Part shown: positions 24,536 through 33,836 of the stretch, piece after piece
Numbering within the stretch: the first letter of the stretch is position 1
Layout of the letters: every line of letters begins with the position of its first letter
DNA from: an uncultured Fibrobacter sp.
Lineage (GTDB): Bacteria > Fibrobacterota > Fibrobacteria > Fibrobacterales > Fibrobacteraceae
Assembly (NCBI GenBank): GCA_900313675.1
Contig: OMSO01000011.1
Span: forward strand, 1-46,829
DNA length: 46,829 nt
Direction of reading: 5' to 3'
Made by a program: the position numbers and the translations under genes
Notes under the pieces: generated by a model
The model's database searches: none
Seen by the model: only the letters and a program-made list of their open reading frames with translations
What the model was told of the DNA's origin: nothing

Positions 24536-25627
24536 CTACAGCCTAAACGAGCGGTACAACATGGTAGAAGCCAAAGCCCCGAACACCAGGTGGCTTATCC
24601 AGGCACCCATGAAGGGGGAAAGGGCTCCATTCTCGCCCATTTTCAGTCCAATCCGTTCCAAGATATAATAGCTAAAAACAAGCAGCAGGCCAATGCCGAA
24701 TTTCTGAGAAAGCCCTCCGGAGCGGGTATAGCGGTGACAGAGGGCGGCACCGATCAAAAGCACAATCAAGTTCATCCAGTGGGCAGACCGCTTAAAATAC
24801 AGGGCCGTCTCCATAGCGCGGGTGTCTTCGCCGGAACGTTTCAGCACCTCGATACGCTTGAGGACCATCTTGGAGTCCATCTCGTCGGGAACCTGCCGCT
24901 CGTTGATCAGGTCTTCGGGGCGGGTGCTGACCTTGTCCACCAGTTTTTCCTTGGTAAAGGGAAGCACTGTTACGGAACCATCCTTATTGAAAATTCTATG
25001 ATGGCCCCGCTCGAAAAGCCAGTAGCCTATGCCTTCTTCTTCGGCCCAGGTCACGGTCTTGGCGTCAAAACGCTCCACCAGGTGACCCTGGTCCCGCAAA
25101 AGCAGCACCACGTCGCGCCCCAGTTTCCTGTCGCCGGAATAATGCCTAAAGAACCAGCTGGCCCTTTCACTGTCGATAAAGGTAAAGTTGTTCTTTTCCT
25201 TGATTCGCGGGTTCTTCTTTTTCTGGGCGTTGGTCTCCATGATTTCCAGGCGCTTGTGGTTTGCGTCAGGTAGCCAAAGTTCGCTCATCTCGTAGGCCCC
25301 CAGAGAGACCAATATGCCAAAAACAAATACGGGCATCAGCGTGCGGAAGGGGTTTTGGCCAGAACTCTGCATGGCACTCATTTCCAAGTGTCGGGTCATA
25401 TTGCCCACGGAAGCAAGCACCGCAATAAAGAGGGCTACCGGCGTAATCAGGTAAAGAATGTAGGGCAGGTAGCTGATGTAATAATCGTACACCGACTGCA
25501 CATCGCGGGCGAGCCAGGTCTTGATGTTACCCACAAAGTCAATCACCACGAACATGAAGATAGCGCCCACCACCACGATGAGGAACATCTTCAAGAAATT
25601 GCGTATGAGATAGCGGGAAAACTTCAT
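24536..25627 (-). CDS. lptG: LPS export permease of the LptF/LptG (YjgP/YjgQ) family
   Basis: 363 aa, near the 360 of E. coli LptG. The N-terminus KFSRYLIRNFLKMFLIVVVGAIFMFVVIDFVGNI and the triad of TM segments, a large periplasmic beta-jellyroll (~100-260) and three C-terminal TMs match the family. With LptF and LptB2 it extracts LPS from the inner membrane. Its ATG lies within the 3' end of lptF (4-nt overlap). The assignment as G rather than F rests on length and on being second in the pair. No lptB, lptA or lptC is in the window. Confidence 0.85.
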   Translation of the reverse strand: MKFSRYLIRNFLKMFLIVVVGAIFMFVVIDFVGNIKTWLARDVQSVYDYYISYLPYILYLITPVALFIAVLASVGNMTRHLEMSAMQSSGQNPFRTLMPVFVFGILVSLGAYEMSELWLPDANHKRLEIMETNAQKKKNPRIKEKNNFTFIDSERASWFFRHYSGDRKLGRDVVLLLRDQGHLVERFDAKTVTWAEEEGIGYWLFERGHHRIFNKDGSVTVLPFTKEKLVDKVSTRPEDLINERQVPDEMDSKMVLKRIEVLKRSGEDTRAMETALYFKRSAHWMNLIVLLIGAALCHRYTRSGGLSQKFGIGLLLVFSYYILERIGLKMGENGALSPFMGAWISHLVFGALASTMLYRSFRL

Positions 25628-27024
25628 CCGAACCTCTTCGTGAATTTCTTGAAGAACCCGCCCACGGCACGAACCGCCCTGAAGAACTTGGAATCTCCAG
25701 AGAAACGATCGCGGACCATGGCCACCGTGATGAACACGCCAAAGGAGCCGATGATAATATTAGAGGCCCACATGGCAAGCTCCGGCGAAATAATCAGGCG
25801 GTCCGCCAGGTTCTCGCCGCCAATCAGGCAGATCCAGTAAATGACAAAGAAGGCGAGGCTATAGAGGATGCCCGTGCCGATACCGCCCTTGCGGGCCATG
25901 ATCCCGAGAGGGGCACCGATAAGCACAAAGATGAAACAGGCAAAGGAGGTGCTGAACTTCTTGTGGATTTCAACCAGGTACTGGGCCTGGCGCTTTTCTT
26001 CCACTTCCATACGGCCCCGAAGGCGTTCCGTGGTACGCAGCACGCCCTGCTCCTGAGCTCGAACCCTCGGGAACATCCTGGAACGACGCTGGGCATCGTC
26101 TTTGATGGCCTTGCGTGAACTGTCGGGAACAATACTGTCGCTTTCAACCAGACGGCACGTAGACATAAGAGAAGAAAGTCTTGTCTCCTTGGCGTAGTCT
26201 GCCAAAGAATCGTAATTGTGCCTAGCCTCTTCCACAACATCCATCATCATTTCCACCGGCATTTCGCGGTCGCTTCGGTAACTGCGGCTACGGCGCTCCA
26301 GACGGTCGTCCACGTTCTCCATAGCCAGGTCCTGAGAATAGAACCTGATGCGGAAATAGTTTTCGGGATTGTCCGGATCCACCATATGGGTCTCACCGCT
26401 CCGGAGCTTGAACATGAGGGTCGCCCCGTTGTCCACATAGTCAAGAGTGGCACTGTCGGCGTAAACTATACGTGGGGCTCCGCGACGTTCCATTTCGTAC
26501 ACCTGAATCCCGTACAGGGTTCCCGACACCTGGTCGATGCGGCTCACCCACAGCTGTACATCGGGAAACTGGGTTATCAGGCGGCCTTCGTCGATAAACA
26601 CGTGGGGTTTCTTTCTAGAAACGGCGTTCATCAGTTCTACGGAACGGTGGTTCGCCTCGGGCAAAACCCAGTTGTTGAACAGCACCATGAGTACCGCTAT
26701 GAGCATAGCCACAAGCATCACCGGGCGCATCAACGACAAAGGGGACATTCCCGCCGCCTTTACCGCCGTAATCTCCTGGTCCCCGGAAAGCCTACCGAAA
26801 GACATAAGGCAGGCCACCAGCACCGCCATGGGAATAGACAGCGAAAGCATCCAGGCCAGGTTCAGCACGAAAATTTCCAGAACCGTAGAAGCCGGAAGCC
26901 CCTTGGAAAGCACATTGTCCAGAATCTTTACCAGAAAGTCCACCACGAACAAAAACGTGATGCCGAAAAGAGCCGCCAAAAAGGGGCCTATCTGCTCTTT
27001 CAAGACATAACGGACTAAAATCAT
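25624..27024 (-). CDS. lptF: LPS export permease of the LptF family, with extra insertion
   Basis: 466 aa against ~366 in E. coli. ILVRYVLKEQIGPFLAALFGITFLFVVDFLVKILDNVLSKGL is the typical first TM, followed by SLSIPMAVLVACLMSFGRLSGDQEITAVKAAGMS, the highly conserved LptF/G coupling region. IGAPLGIMARKGGIGTGILYSL marks the later TM. The additional ~100 residues (about 230-345) are Arg/Glu-rich and probably helical (SRKAIKDDAQRRSRMFPRVRAQEQ), inserted before TM4. It is first in the operon, divergent from bamD across 64 bp. A weak GGAA precedes ATG 27024. Confidence 0.86.
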   Translation of the reverse strand: MILVRYVLKEQIGPFLAALFGITFLFVVDFLVKILDNVLSKGLPASTVLEIFVLNLAWMLSLSIPMAVLVACLMSFGRLSGDQEITAVKAAGMSPLSLMRPVMLVAMLIAVLMVLFNNWVLPEANHRSVELMNAVSRKKPHVFIDEGRLITQFPDVQLWVSRIDQVSGTLYGIQVYEMERRGAPRIVYADSATLDYVDNGATLMFKLRSGETHMVDPDNPENYFRIRFYSQDLAMENVDDRLERRSRSYRSDREMPVEMMMDVVEEARHNYDSLADYAKETRLSSLMSTCRLVESDSIVPDSSRKAIKDDAQRRSRMFPRVRAQEQGVLRTTERLRGRMEVEEKRQAQYLVEIHKKFSTSFACFIFVLIGAPLGIMARKGGIGTGILYSLAFFVIYWICLIGGENLADRLIISPELAMWASNIIIGSFGVFITVAMVRDRFSGDSKFFRAVRAVGGFFKKFTKRFG

Positions 27025-27088
27025 TTTTCCGGTGAATTTCTTTTTTCTAATTTGATAGCTGAAAATTAGAATTAACCAAAGAAAAAAA

Positions 27089-27937
27089 ATGAACCTTTTT
27101 CAAAAGTCAGCCCCAATACTCTGCCTTTTTGCCCTGGCCATCGGACTTGGCGCGTGCTCCTCGGACCGCGGGAAAGTAAGCCATGCTGAATTCTGCAAGA
27201 ACAAGTACGTAGCGGCCGAAGAACTTTTCAAGAAACAAAAATACGGCAGGGCCCAAGACAAGCTAGAAGAAATCCTCAGCCTCTGTGCGGGCACGGGCTA
27301 TATGGAACAGAGCCAGTTCCTGCTGGCCGAAAGCTATTTCAACCTGGAAGAATGGATTGAGGCCCGTGGCGAGTACGGTTCCTTTGTCTTGAATTTCCCG
27401 GGCTCTCCCTTTATCGAGACCGCAGAGTTCCGCAAGGCCATATCCTCTTTCAACATCGAGTTCAAGGTGGCCCGAGACGAATCCAACACCACCACCGCCA
27501 TGAGGGACTTTGAACGCTACCTGTCCAACTACCCCGACTCCCCCCTTAGGGATTCCGTCAACTACTATTACGGACTACTGGTAGAACGTATGGCCGAAAA
27601 AGAATTCCAGACAGCAAGACTCTACTACCGCATGGACAAGTACCAGGCTGCTGTCATCTACCTTAAGGAATTCCTGGACACCTACAAGGTGAGCAAGCGC
27701 CGCAAGGACGCCTTCAAGATTATCGTGGATTCTTACATAGAGCTGGACCAGTTCGAGCCCGCCCGCAATTACCTCACCATGATGCGTGGCGAATTCGCGG
27801 GTGACGACGATATGGAAAAGATCTTCAAGAAAAACGAAAAGAATATTGCTAGCGCCGAAAAAGATTTCGAAAAGCGTATGAAAAAAGATTCCAAGAAAAA
27901 GAAAGAAGACAAAGAAGACAAGGAAATGACAAACTAG
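27089..27937 (+). CDS. bamD: Outer-membrane assembly lipoprotein BamD
   Basis: 282 aa. Lipobox LAIGLGAC followed by SSD. Five TPR-like repeats follow (YVAAEELFKKQKYGRAQDKLEEIL, AESYFNLEEWIEARGEYGSFVLNFPGSPFIETAEFRKAISSF, YLSNYPDSPLRDSVNYYYG, YYRMDKYQAAVIYLKEFLDTY), the YfiO/BamD pattern. It couples to BamA for insertion of beta-barrels. The C-terminus is a Lys/Glu-rich tail (KKDSKKKKEDKEDKEM), longer than usual. It is first of three closely spaced genes (gaps of 4 and 3 nt), so bamD, the membrane protein and the PHP hydrolase probably form one transcript. Confidence 0.9.
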   Translation: MNLFQKSAPILCLFALAIGLGACSSDRGKVSHAEFCKNKYVAAEELFKKQKYGRAQDKLEEILSLCAGTGYMEQSQFLLAESYFNLEEWIEARGEYGSFVLNFPGSPFIETAEFRKAISSFNIEFKVARDESNTTTAMRDFERYLSNYPDSPLRDSVNYYYGLLVERMAEKEFQTARLYYRMDKYQAAVIYLKEFLDTYKVSKRRKDAFKIIVDSYIELDQFEPARNYLTMMRGEFAGDDDMEKIFKKNEKNIASAEKDFEKRMKKDSKKKKEDKEDKEMTN

Positions 27938-27941
27938 CCTT

Positions 27942-29000
27942 ATGGTTTCCCTTGCAAAAAAAATTCTGTGTCTTGCATTCGTGCTTACGGTAACATCCCT
28001 TGCGGAAACCGAAAACAGCATGGACATTCACGACAATTCCAGAATCGCCTTGTTTTTGCAGCCGGGAATTTCCTTTCTCAGCTTTGACCAGCGGGAATAC
28101 TTTCAAGACGCCATCGACACCATCCATCACGAATTCCTGACTCAGGCCCTAGACAAGCGGGACAGCGCCAACGTGGCCAAGCAGGACTTTCAGAAGGTGA
28201 ATTTCTGTTTCCCGATTTATGCGGGGCTGCAGTTCCAGCTGCGGCAGGACCATTTCGTAAGCATAGGCGCAGGCTACATTCACGACAACGAATCCGTCGT
28301 ACTTGTAGACCAGAACAACCGCTCCCACCACTACAGCTATACCATCCAGGGGTTCCCGCTTTTTCTGGAATATCGGTTCGCCATCCCAGTGAACCTGATG
28401 TCACTCAGTAACGAAAGCCTTTTCAGTATCGCCTTGCGTTGGTACTGGACGCTCCCCCACACCGAAATTTACACCAGCTGGGGCAAGCTCGCCGCAGAGA
28501 CTCCTTATTACGGCTCCGGATTCGGGCTCAGCATCGGCTACCTGCTGTTCAACTGGAAAAGCCTCTACGTTTATGGCGACCTGGGGTACAGCTACATTTC
28601 GGTCAAGTCCAAAAAGCAGTATGCCGATATCGTGCCCGACGGCCCCGAAGAAAAGGCCAAGTGGAACATCGGTGGAATCCAACTGCAAATCCGCGTAAGC
28701 TTTGGCGCCTGGAATAAGCCCGTGGTCATAGAAGACAGCACGGCTACGACGGACAGCACCGTTGTTGCAGGGGACAGCAGCAAAACTGTGGGTAAGGACG
28801 GTTCGGCTGCAGGCAAGGAAGGTGCGACAATCGGGACAAAAGAAAGCGCCGCACCTTCAAGCGCCGAAAAACAGCAGACGACTCCGGAGGCAAAACAGCC
28901 TGCAAGCGAGCCTGCAAAAGTGAACGAACAGGCAGCTCCACCCGCAAGCAAAAAAAGTGAGCAACCTGCACGCCCAAGCGCCGAAGCTCGGCCGGAGTAG
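27942..29000 (+). CDS. Predicted outer-membrane beta-barrel protein with Ala/Pro/Ser-rich tail
   Basis: 352 aa. Signal peptide MVSLAKKILCLAFVLTVTSLAE. Residues ~25-255 are strand-like with frequent Tyr/Phe (FPLFLEYRFAIPVNLMSLSN, LYVYGDLGYSYISV, IQLQIRVSFGAW) and end in the Phe-containing strand expected of a barrel. Residues ~260-352 are low-complexity, rich in Ala, Ser, Pro, Lys and Glu (periplasmic or surface linker). The family is not recognised. Position right behind bamD suggests an envelope function. Confidence 0.6.
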   Translation: MVSLAKKILCLAFVLTVTSLAETENSMDIHDNSRIALFLQPGISFLSFDQREYFQDAIDTIHHEFLTQALDKRDSANVAKQDFQKVNFCFPIYAGLQFQLRQDHFVSIGAGYIHDNESVVLVDQNNRSHHYSYTIQGFPLFLEYRFAIPVNLMSLSNESLFSIALRWYWTLPHTEIYTSWGKLAAETPYYGSGFGLSIGYLLFNWKSLYVYGDLGYSYISVKSKKQYADIVPDGPEEKAKWNIGGIQLQIRVSFGAWNKPVVIEDSTATTDSTVVAGDSSKTVGKDGSAAGKEGATIGTKESAAPSSAEKQQTTPEAKQPASEPAKVNEQAAPPASKKSEQPARPSAEARPE

Positions 29001-29003
29001 GCC

Positions 29004-30698
29004 ATGAGCATACTGCCCGGCAAAAAGCTCCGCTACGCGGAAACACACTTCAAGTTCAGGCTGCCCTGGTCCCTGCTGTACAGGCCCTGGCCCGAAATTT
29101 TCACGGACGCACCGTTCCAGTTTGTGCCGGGCAAAACGCCCCTACTCTGGATTGTGGTGCGTGACGCCCACCGGTTTCCCGCCACCGTCAAGAGCCTAGA
29201 AATTTCAATCCGGCGCCTAGACGAAAGCAGTCCCGACGAAACCCGGCGTTTTGACCACCTGGACCTGAAAGCGGACCAGCCCTTCCACTTTTTCCCTGTA
29301 GGAATCGGTGCGCTGGAACCCGGCCTCTACGAGATTTTCCCGAAGGTCGTTGCGTGTCGCAACGGCAAAGAACGAGCCTTCCAGCGCTGGAACTTTCCGG
29401 GCCTGAAACCCTCGCCGCTAAAAATCCAGGTACTCCGACACGAGCTTCCCAAACCCGAAGGATATGCCGCCGGCGAAATGCACTGCCACACCTACTATTC
29501 CGCAGACCATGTGGAATACGGCGCAAGTCCTGCCGTGATGCAGCAGGCGGCAGAGGCCGTAGGACTCGACTTCGTGAACTTTACGGACCACGCCTACGAT
29601 TTCGCCTTCACTATCGAGGACTACACCAAAGAAGCTCCTTCGGCATCGGCGCGTTTCCAGAACCTGAAAGACGAAATCGCCGCACTCCCCGCAAAGCCGC
29701 TCCTTATCGCCGGCGAAGAAATCTCCGCAGGCAACAGCAAGGGCGAAAACGTGCACATGACCGCCCTCGGGCCCGCCTCCTACCTGCCTGGCCTCGGCGA
29801 CTGCGGCCGCTACTGGCTAAACAACAGGCCCACGCTTCCCATCGGGCGCCTCCTCGAAATGACGGACGCGCCCTGCTTTGCCGCACACCCCCTGCAGCAA
29901 ATGGGCTTGCTTGAAAAATTCATTTTCCGACGCGGCTACTGGAAAACCGCAGACCTGCACCCAGACGCAAACCACCCCGTTCGCGGCATCCAGTTTTGGA
30001 ACGGAATCCGCGACGAAGGATTCCAGCTGGGTCGCGCCTGGTGGATCGAAGAACTGGGCAAGGGAAACTTCCTACTCCCCATCGGCGGAAACGACGCCCA
30101 CGGCGACCTGAACGACACCACCTTCGTGCGCCTGCCGCTTTTCTCCCTGGGGAACAACCGCCACCACGTCTTCGGACGGGTACGGACTGCGGTTCTTGTA
30201 GGGGAAATCCTTCCTACACAGACCGCTCGGCTCAAGTGCATAGAAGAATCTACGAGATCGCCTCGCTCTCGCCAACACGACTCGTTAAGACGAGTCGCTT
30301 TTGGCTCACTGGCCCCTTCTTCTGTCATCCCCTCTGCCGGGACACCCCGCAACGCCCCCTCGCTGGAATCATTGCAGCAGGCCTTCGCAGGCGACAATTG
30401 CTACATCACCGACGGACCCGCCCTCTGGTGGGACCGTGAGGTCGACACCGTAAAGTTCCACGCCCAAAGCACACAAGACCTGGGCGGCGGTTTCCGTTAC
30501 ATACGCATCTATGGCCGTCGCATTCTTGCAGGCGGCAAGTGGGCCGCCAAAGAAGAAATTTGCCCCGAAAGCCTCGTGGCCGCAAGTCAAAACGAGACCA
30601 TCACGATCCACAGTTCAGGCTACGCCTACCTGCGGGCCGAATGCGAAACCGCCACGGGCCGTTTCGCCATGACCTCTGCCGCCCTATGCGAGCACTAA
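29004..30698 (+). CDS. PHP-fold metallohydrolase (CehA/McbA-like)
   Basis: 564 aa. The PHP metal site is visible: GEMHCHTYYSADH (H160, H162), NFTDHAYDF (D195, H196) and, later, GGNDAHGD. The N-terminal ~150 residues appear to be a beta-sandwich, and the final SLQQAFAGDNCYITDGPALWW segment is typical of the CehA/McbA group. PHP enzymes hydrolyse phosphoesters or, in CehA, carbamates; the substrate is unknown. A ~50-residue stretch (about 403-455) is Ser/Arg-rich and contains a palindrome at the DNA level (30278-30297), so it looks like an inserted repeat. There is no signal peptide. It starts 3 nt after the upstream stop. Confidence 0.75.
   Translation: MSILPGKKLRYAETHFKFRLPWSLLYRPWPEIFTDAPFQFVPGKTPLLWIVVRDAHRFPATVKSLEISIRRLDESSPDETRRFDHLDLKADQPFHFFPVGIGALEPGLYEIFPKVVACRNGKERAFQRWNFPGLKPSPLKIQVLRHELPKPEGYAAGEMHCHTYYSADHVEYGASPAVMQQAAEAVGLDFVNFTDHAYDFAFTIEDYTKEAPSASARFQNLKDEIAALPAKPLLIAGEEISAGNSKGENVHMTALGPASYLPGLGDCGRYWLNNRPTLPIGRLLEMTDAPCFAAHPLQQMGLLEKFIFRRGYWKTADLHPDANHPVRGIQFWNGIRDEGFQLGRAWWIEELGKGNFLLPIGGNDAHGDLNDTTFVRLPLFSLGNNRHHVFGRVRTAVLVGEILPTQTARLKCIEESTRSPRSRQHDSLRRVAFGSLAPSSVIPSAGTPRNAPSLESLQQAFAGDNCYITDGPALWWDREVDTVKFHAQSTQDLGGGFRYIRIYGRRILAGGKWAAKEEICPESLVAASQNETITIHSSGYAYLRAECETATGRFAMTSAALCEH
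30278..30297. repeat. Palindrome inside the PHP hydrolase gene
   Basis: CGACTCGT (30278-30285), TAAG loop, ACGAGTCG (30290-30297): a perfect 8-bp stem. It sits in a ~150-bp stretch (30206-30360) that encodes low-complexity Ser/Arg-rich sequence between two conserved parts of the protein. Confidence 0.7.
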
Positions 30699-30717
30699 CC
30701 CATTGACCGTCAAACGG

Positions 30718-30747
30718 TTACAAAAAAGACGCCTTTTTTGTTATAAT
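30718..30747 (+). promoter_or_regulatory. Possible pflB promoter
   Basis: TATAAT (30742-30747) with a weak TTACAA (30718-30723) 18 nt upstream. AGACGC/GCGTCT (about 30727 and 30751) could form a hairpin around the -10. The -35 match is poor, so only the -10 is convincing. The leader to ATG 30893 is about 140 nt. Confidence 0.4.
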
Positions 30748-30892
30748 TCAGCGTCTGACAAAAGCAAAATCAAGCCTCCAGCGGCGGTTCAATCAGGCCC
30801 CTGCAATTTCTATATTGGGACTCACAAAAGAACAACAAAACAGAAGTCTCGACCCGCACTACTACGGCAATTCGGGCGAGCAAAGAGGAAAA

Positions 30893-33151
30893 ATGATTAA
30901 CGCATGGAATGGCTTTGAAGGCGGACTCTGGCAAAGCGAAATCAACGTCCGCGATTTTATTCAGCGCAACTACACCGCCTACGACGGAGACAAGTCCTTC
31001 TTGGCGGGCCCGACGGACGCCACCCAGAAACTGTGGGACGAACTGCAGAGCCTGCAGGCCGAAGAACGTAGGCACGGCGGCGTGCTGGACATGGACACCG
31101 ACATCGTCTCCACCATCACGAGCCACAAGCCGGGCTACATCAACGAGCGTCTCAAGGATCTGGAAAAAGTCGTGGGTCTGCAAACCGATAAACCGCTCAA
31201 GCGGGCCTTCATGCCCTTCGGCGGCATCAAGATGGCCGAAGAAGCCTGCCAGCAGTACGGCTACAAGCCCAACGCCGACCTCCACAAGATTTTTACCGAA
31301 TACCACAAGACTCACAACCAGGGCGTGTTCGACTGCTACACTCCCGAAATCCGCGCCGTCCGCAAGGCCCACCTCTTGACCGGCCTCCCCGACACCTACG
31401 GTCGCGGACGTATCGTAGGCGACTACCGCCGTGTGGCCCTTTACGGTATTGACTATATCATCAAGCAGAAGCAGAACGACCTCGCCCACGTAGGCGACGG
31501 CACCATGACCGACGACGTGATCCGCCTCCGCGAAGAAGTGGCCGAACAGATTCGCGCCCTGCAGCAAATGAAGGTGATGGCCGCAAGCTACGGCTTCGAC
31601 ATCTCTGAACCGGCAACCAACGCCCAAGAAGCCTTCCAGTGGCTCTACTTCGGTTACCTTTCCGCCATCAAGACCCAGAACGGCGCCGCCATGAGCGTGG
31701 GCCGTATCTCTACCTTCCTGGACATCTACATCGAACGCGACCTCAAGAACGGCACTCTCACCGAAAGCGAAGCCCAGGAACTGGTGGACCACATGGTCAT
31801 GAAGTTCCGCATGGTGAAGTTCGCCCGTATCGAAAGCTACAACCAGCTCTTCAGCGGCGACCCGGTGTGGGCCACCCTCGAAGTGGGCGGCATGGGCCAG
31901 GATGGCCGTTCCATGGTTACCAAGAACGATTTCCGCTTCTTGCACACGCTAGAGAACATGGGCCCTTCTCCGGAGCCGAACCTCACGGTGCTCTACACCA
32001 AGCGCCTGCCCGAGAACTTCAAGGAATACGCCGCCTACATTTCTGTGACGACTAGTTCCATCCAATACGAAAACGACGACGTGATGCGTCCCATCTGGGG
32101 TGACGACTACAGCATCTGCTGCTGCGTGTCCGCCACCCAGACAGGTAAAGAAATGCAGTTCTTCGGCGCCCGTGCGAACCTCGCCAAGGCCCTCCTCTAC
32201 GCCATCAACGGCGGCAAGGACGAAAAGGGCGGCCTGGTGCCTGGCATGCAGATCGGCCCGGAACTTGCCCCCATTACCAGCGAATTCCTGGACTACGACG
32301 AAGTGATGCACAAGTACGACATCATGCTGGAATGGCTCGCGGGCATCTACGTGAATACGCTGAACCTGATCCACTACATGCACGACAAGTACTACTACGA
32401 AGCCGCTGAACTCGCCCTCATCGATACCAATGTGCGCCGCACGTTCGCGACAGGTATCGCAGGCTTCAGCCACGTAGTAGATAGCCTTTCTGCCATCAAG
32501 TATGCCAAGGTGAAAGTGGTCCGCGGTGACGACGGTCTTGCCAAGGACTTCGTGGTGAAGGGAGATTTCCCCAAGTACGGTAACGACGACGACCGCGCCG
32601 ACGAAATCGCCGTGTGGCTGTTGAAGGAATTCATCGCGAAGATCAAGAAACACCACACCTACCGTAACGCCGAACCCACGACTTCTATCCTTACGATTAC
32701 GAGTAACGTCGTTTACGGCAAGGCCACCGGCGCCCTCCCTGATGGTCGCCCGGCAAACGCCCCCTTCGCTCCCGGTGCAAACCCGAGCTACGGCGCCGAA
32801 AAGAACGGCCTCCTCGCTTCCCTCAACTCTGTCGCGAAGCTCCCGTACGAATACGCTCTGGACGGCATCAGCAACACGCAGACCATCAGCCCGAATGCTC
32901 TTGGCCATAGCGACGACGAACGCGCCCAGAAGCTGGTGACCATCATGGACGGCTACTTCGCCCAGGGTGCACACCACCTGAACGTGAACGTGTTCGGCGT
33001 GGAAAAGCTGCTGGACGCCCAGGCTCACCCGGAAAAGGCAGAATACGCGAACTTCACCATCCGCGTTTCCGGCTACGCCGTCAAGTTCCTCTCCCTCACG
33101 AAGGAACAGCAGGACGACGTGATTAGCAGAACCTGCCACGGTGTGCTGTAA
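30893..33151 (+). CDS. pflB: Pyruvate formate-lyase (formate C-acetyltransferase)
   Basis: 752 aa from ATG 30893 with AGAGGA upstream; family length ~760. It converts pyruvate and CoA to acetyl-CoA and formate under anaerobic conditions. SICCCVS (C409-C411) supplies the two catalytic cysteines, here three in a row, followed by [25 protein letters not shown]. The glycyl-radical loop RVSGYAVKF has Gly727, and [18 protein letters not shown] ends the protein. The N-terminus [33 protein letters not shown] is canonical. The activating enzyme PflA, which makes the radical, is not encoded nearby. Fits mixed-acid (formate, acetate, succinate) fermentation in a rumen/gut fibre degrader. Confidence 0.96.
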   Translation: MINAWNGFEGGLWQSEINVRDFIQRNYTAYDGDKSFLAGPTDATQKLWDELQSLQAEERRHGGVLDMDTDIVSTITSHKPGYINERLKDLEKVVGLQTDKPLKRAFMPFGGIKMAEEACQQYGYKPNADLHKIFTEYHKTHNQGVFDCYTPEIRAVRKAHLLTGLPDTYGRGRIVGDYRRVALYGIDYIIKQKQNDLAHVGDGTMTDDVIRLREEVAEQIRALQQMKVMAASYGFDISEPATNAQEAFQWLYFGYLSAIKTQNGAAMSVGRISTFLDIYIERDLKNGTLTESEAQELVDHMVMKFRMVKFARIESYNQLFSGDPVWATLEVGGMGQDGRSMVTKNDFRFLHTLENMGPSPEPNLTVLYTKRLPENFKEYAAYISVTTSSIQYENDDVMRPIWGDDYSICCCVSATQTGKEMQFFGARANLAKALLYAINGGKDEKGGLVPGMQIGPELAPITSEFLDYDEVMHKYDIMLEWLAGIYVNTLNLIHYMHDKYYYEAAELALIDTNVRRTFATGIAGFSHVVDSLSAIKYAKVKVVRGDDGLAKDFVVKGDFPKYGNDDDRADEIAVWLLKEFIAKIKKHHTYRNAEPTTSILTITSNVVYGKATGALPDGRPANAPFAPGANPSYGAEKNGLLASLNSVAKLPYEYALDGISNTQTISPNALGHSDDERAQKLVTIMDGYFAQGAHHLNVNVFGVEKLLDAQAHPEKAEYANFTIRVSGYAVKFLSLTKEQQDDVISRTCHGVL

Positions 33152-33171
33152 GACCTGGAATAATTTGTCTT

Positions 33172-33738
33172 ATGAACCTTAAGCAAATGGAAGATGGCTT
33201 CCGGATGATCCTCACCGGCATGGGTGAGGATCCGAACCGCGAAGGATTGCTGGAAACGCCCCGTCGTGTGGCGAAGATGTACGCCGAACTCATGACGGGA
33301 CTTTCGGGTGAAATGAAAGCCGAAGATATCTTGAAGACGCGCTTTCACGAAAAGTACGACGAGATGATTATCGTGCCGGACATCGAGTTTGCCAGCATGT
33401 GCGAACACCATTTTCTGCCGTTTACGGGCAAGGCCCATGTGGCCTACATTCCGGGCGACTGCGTGGTGGGCCTTTCCAAGATTCCCCGGGTGGTGGAGTT
33501 CTATGCCCGCTTCCCGCAAATCCAGGAACGCATGACCCGCCAGATAGCGGAACTCATCCAGAAGGAACTGAACCCGAAGGGCGTGGCCGTTGTGCTCGAG
33601 GCGTCGCATATGTGCATGACCATGCGCGGGGTGAAAAAGCCCGGCGCCACCATGGTCACGACCCAGCTTTTGGGCAGGTTCAAGACCGACGAGAAGACCC
33701 GTGCGGAATTTATGTCCCGCATATATGCCCCTCGGTAA
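33172..33738 (+). CDS. folE: GTP cyclohydrolase I
   Basis: 188 aa. It makes dihydroneopterin triphosphate from GTP, the first step of folate synthesis. [46 protein letters not shown] (zinc Cys and His), [31 protein letters not shown] and [21 protein letters not shown] cover the whole type I (FolE) fold including the second Cys. The start is 20 nt after the pflB stop and may share its transcript. No other folate genes are seen. Confidence 0.95.
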   Translation: MNLKQMEDGFRMILTGMGEDPNREGLLETPRRVAKMYAELMTGLSGEMKAEDILKTRFHEKYDEMIIVPDIEFASMCEHHFLPFTGKAHVAYIPGDCVVGLSKIPRVVEFYARFPQIQERMTRQIAELIQKELNPKGVAVVLEASHMCMTMRGVKKPGATMVTTQLLGRFKTDEKTRAEFMSRIYAPR

Positions 33739-33768
33739 GGTTTTCCCTTTTACTTTTTTCTTACGGCA

Positions 33769-33795
33769 TTGCCTGCCTTCGAAAAAAAATATAAT
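33769..33795 (+). promoter_or_regulatory. Possible promoter of the glycogen synthase gene
   Basis: TTGCCT (33769-33774), 15-nt spacer, TATAAT (33790-33795), 41 bp before ATG 33837. The -10 is perfect; the spacer is short. Confidence 0.45.
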
Positions 33796-33836
33796 TATTG
33801 ATGAGAGACTAACCCCATTTTGTTGGCTGTTGAATT

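Noticed and set aside
30770..31945. 391-aa minus-strand frame opposite pflB
   Set aside because: pflB is unambiguous on the plus strand; the frame is Val/His-rich as expected for the antisense of a biased gene.
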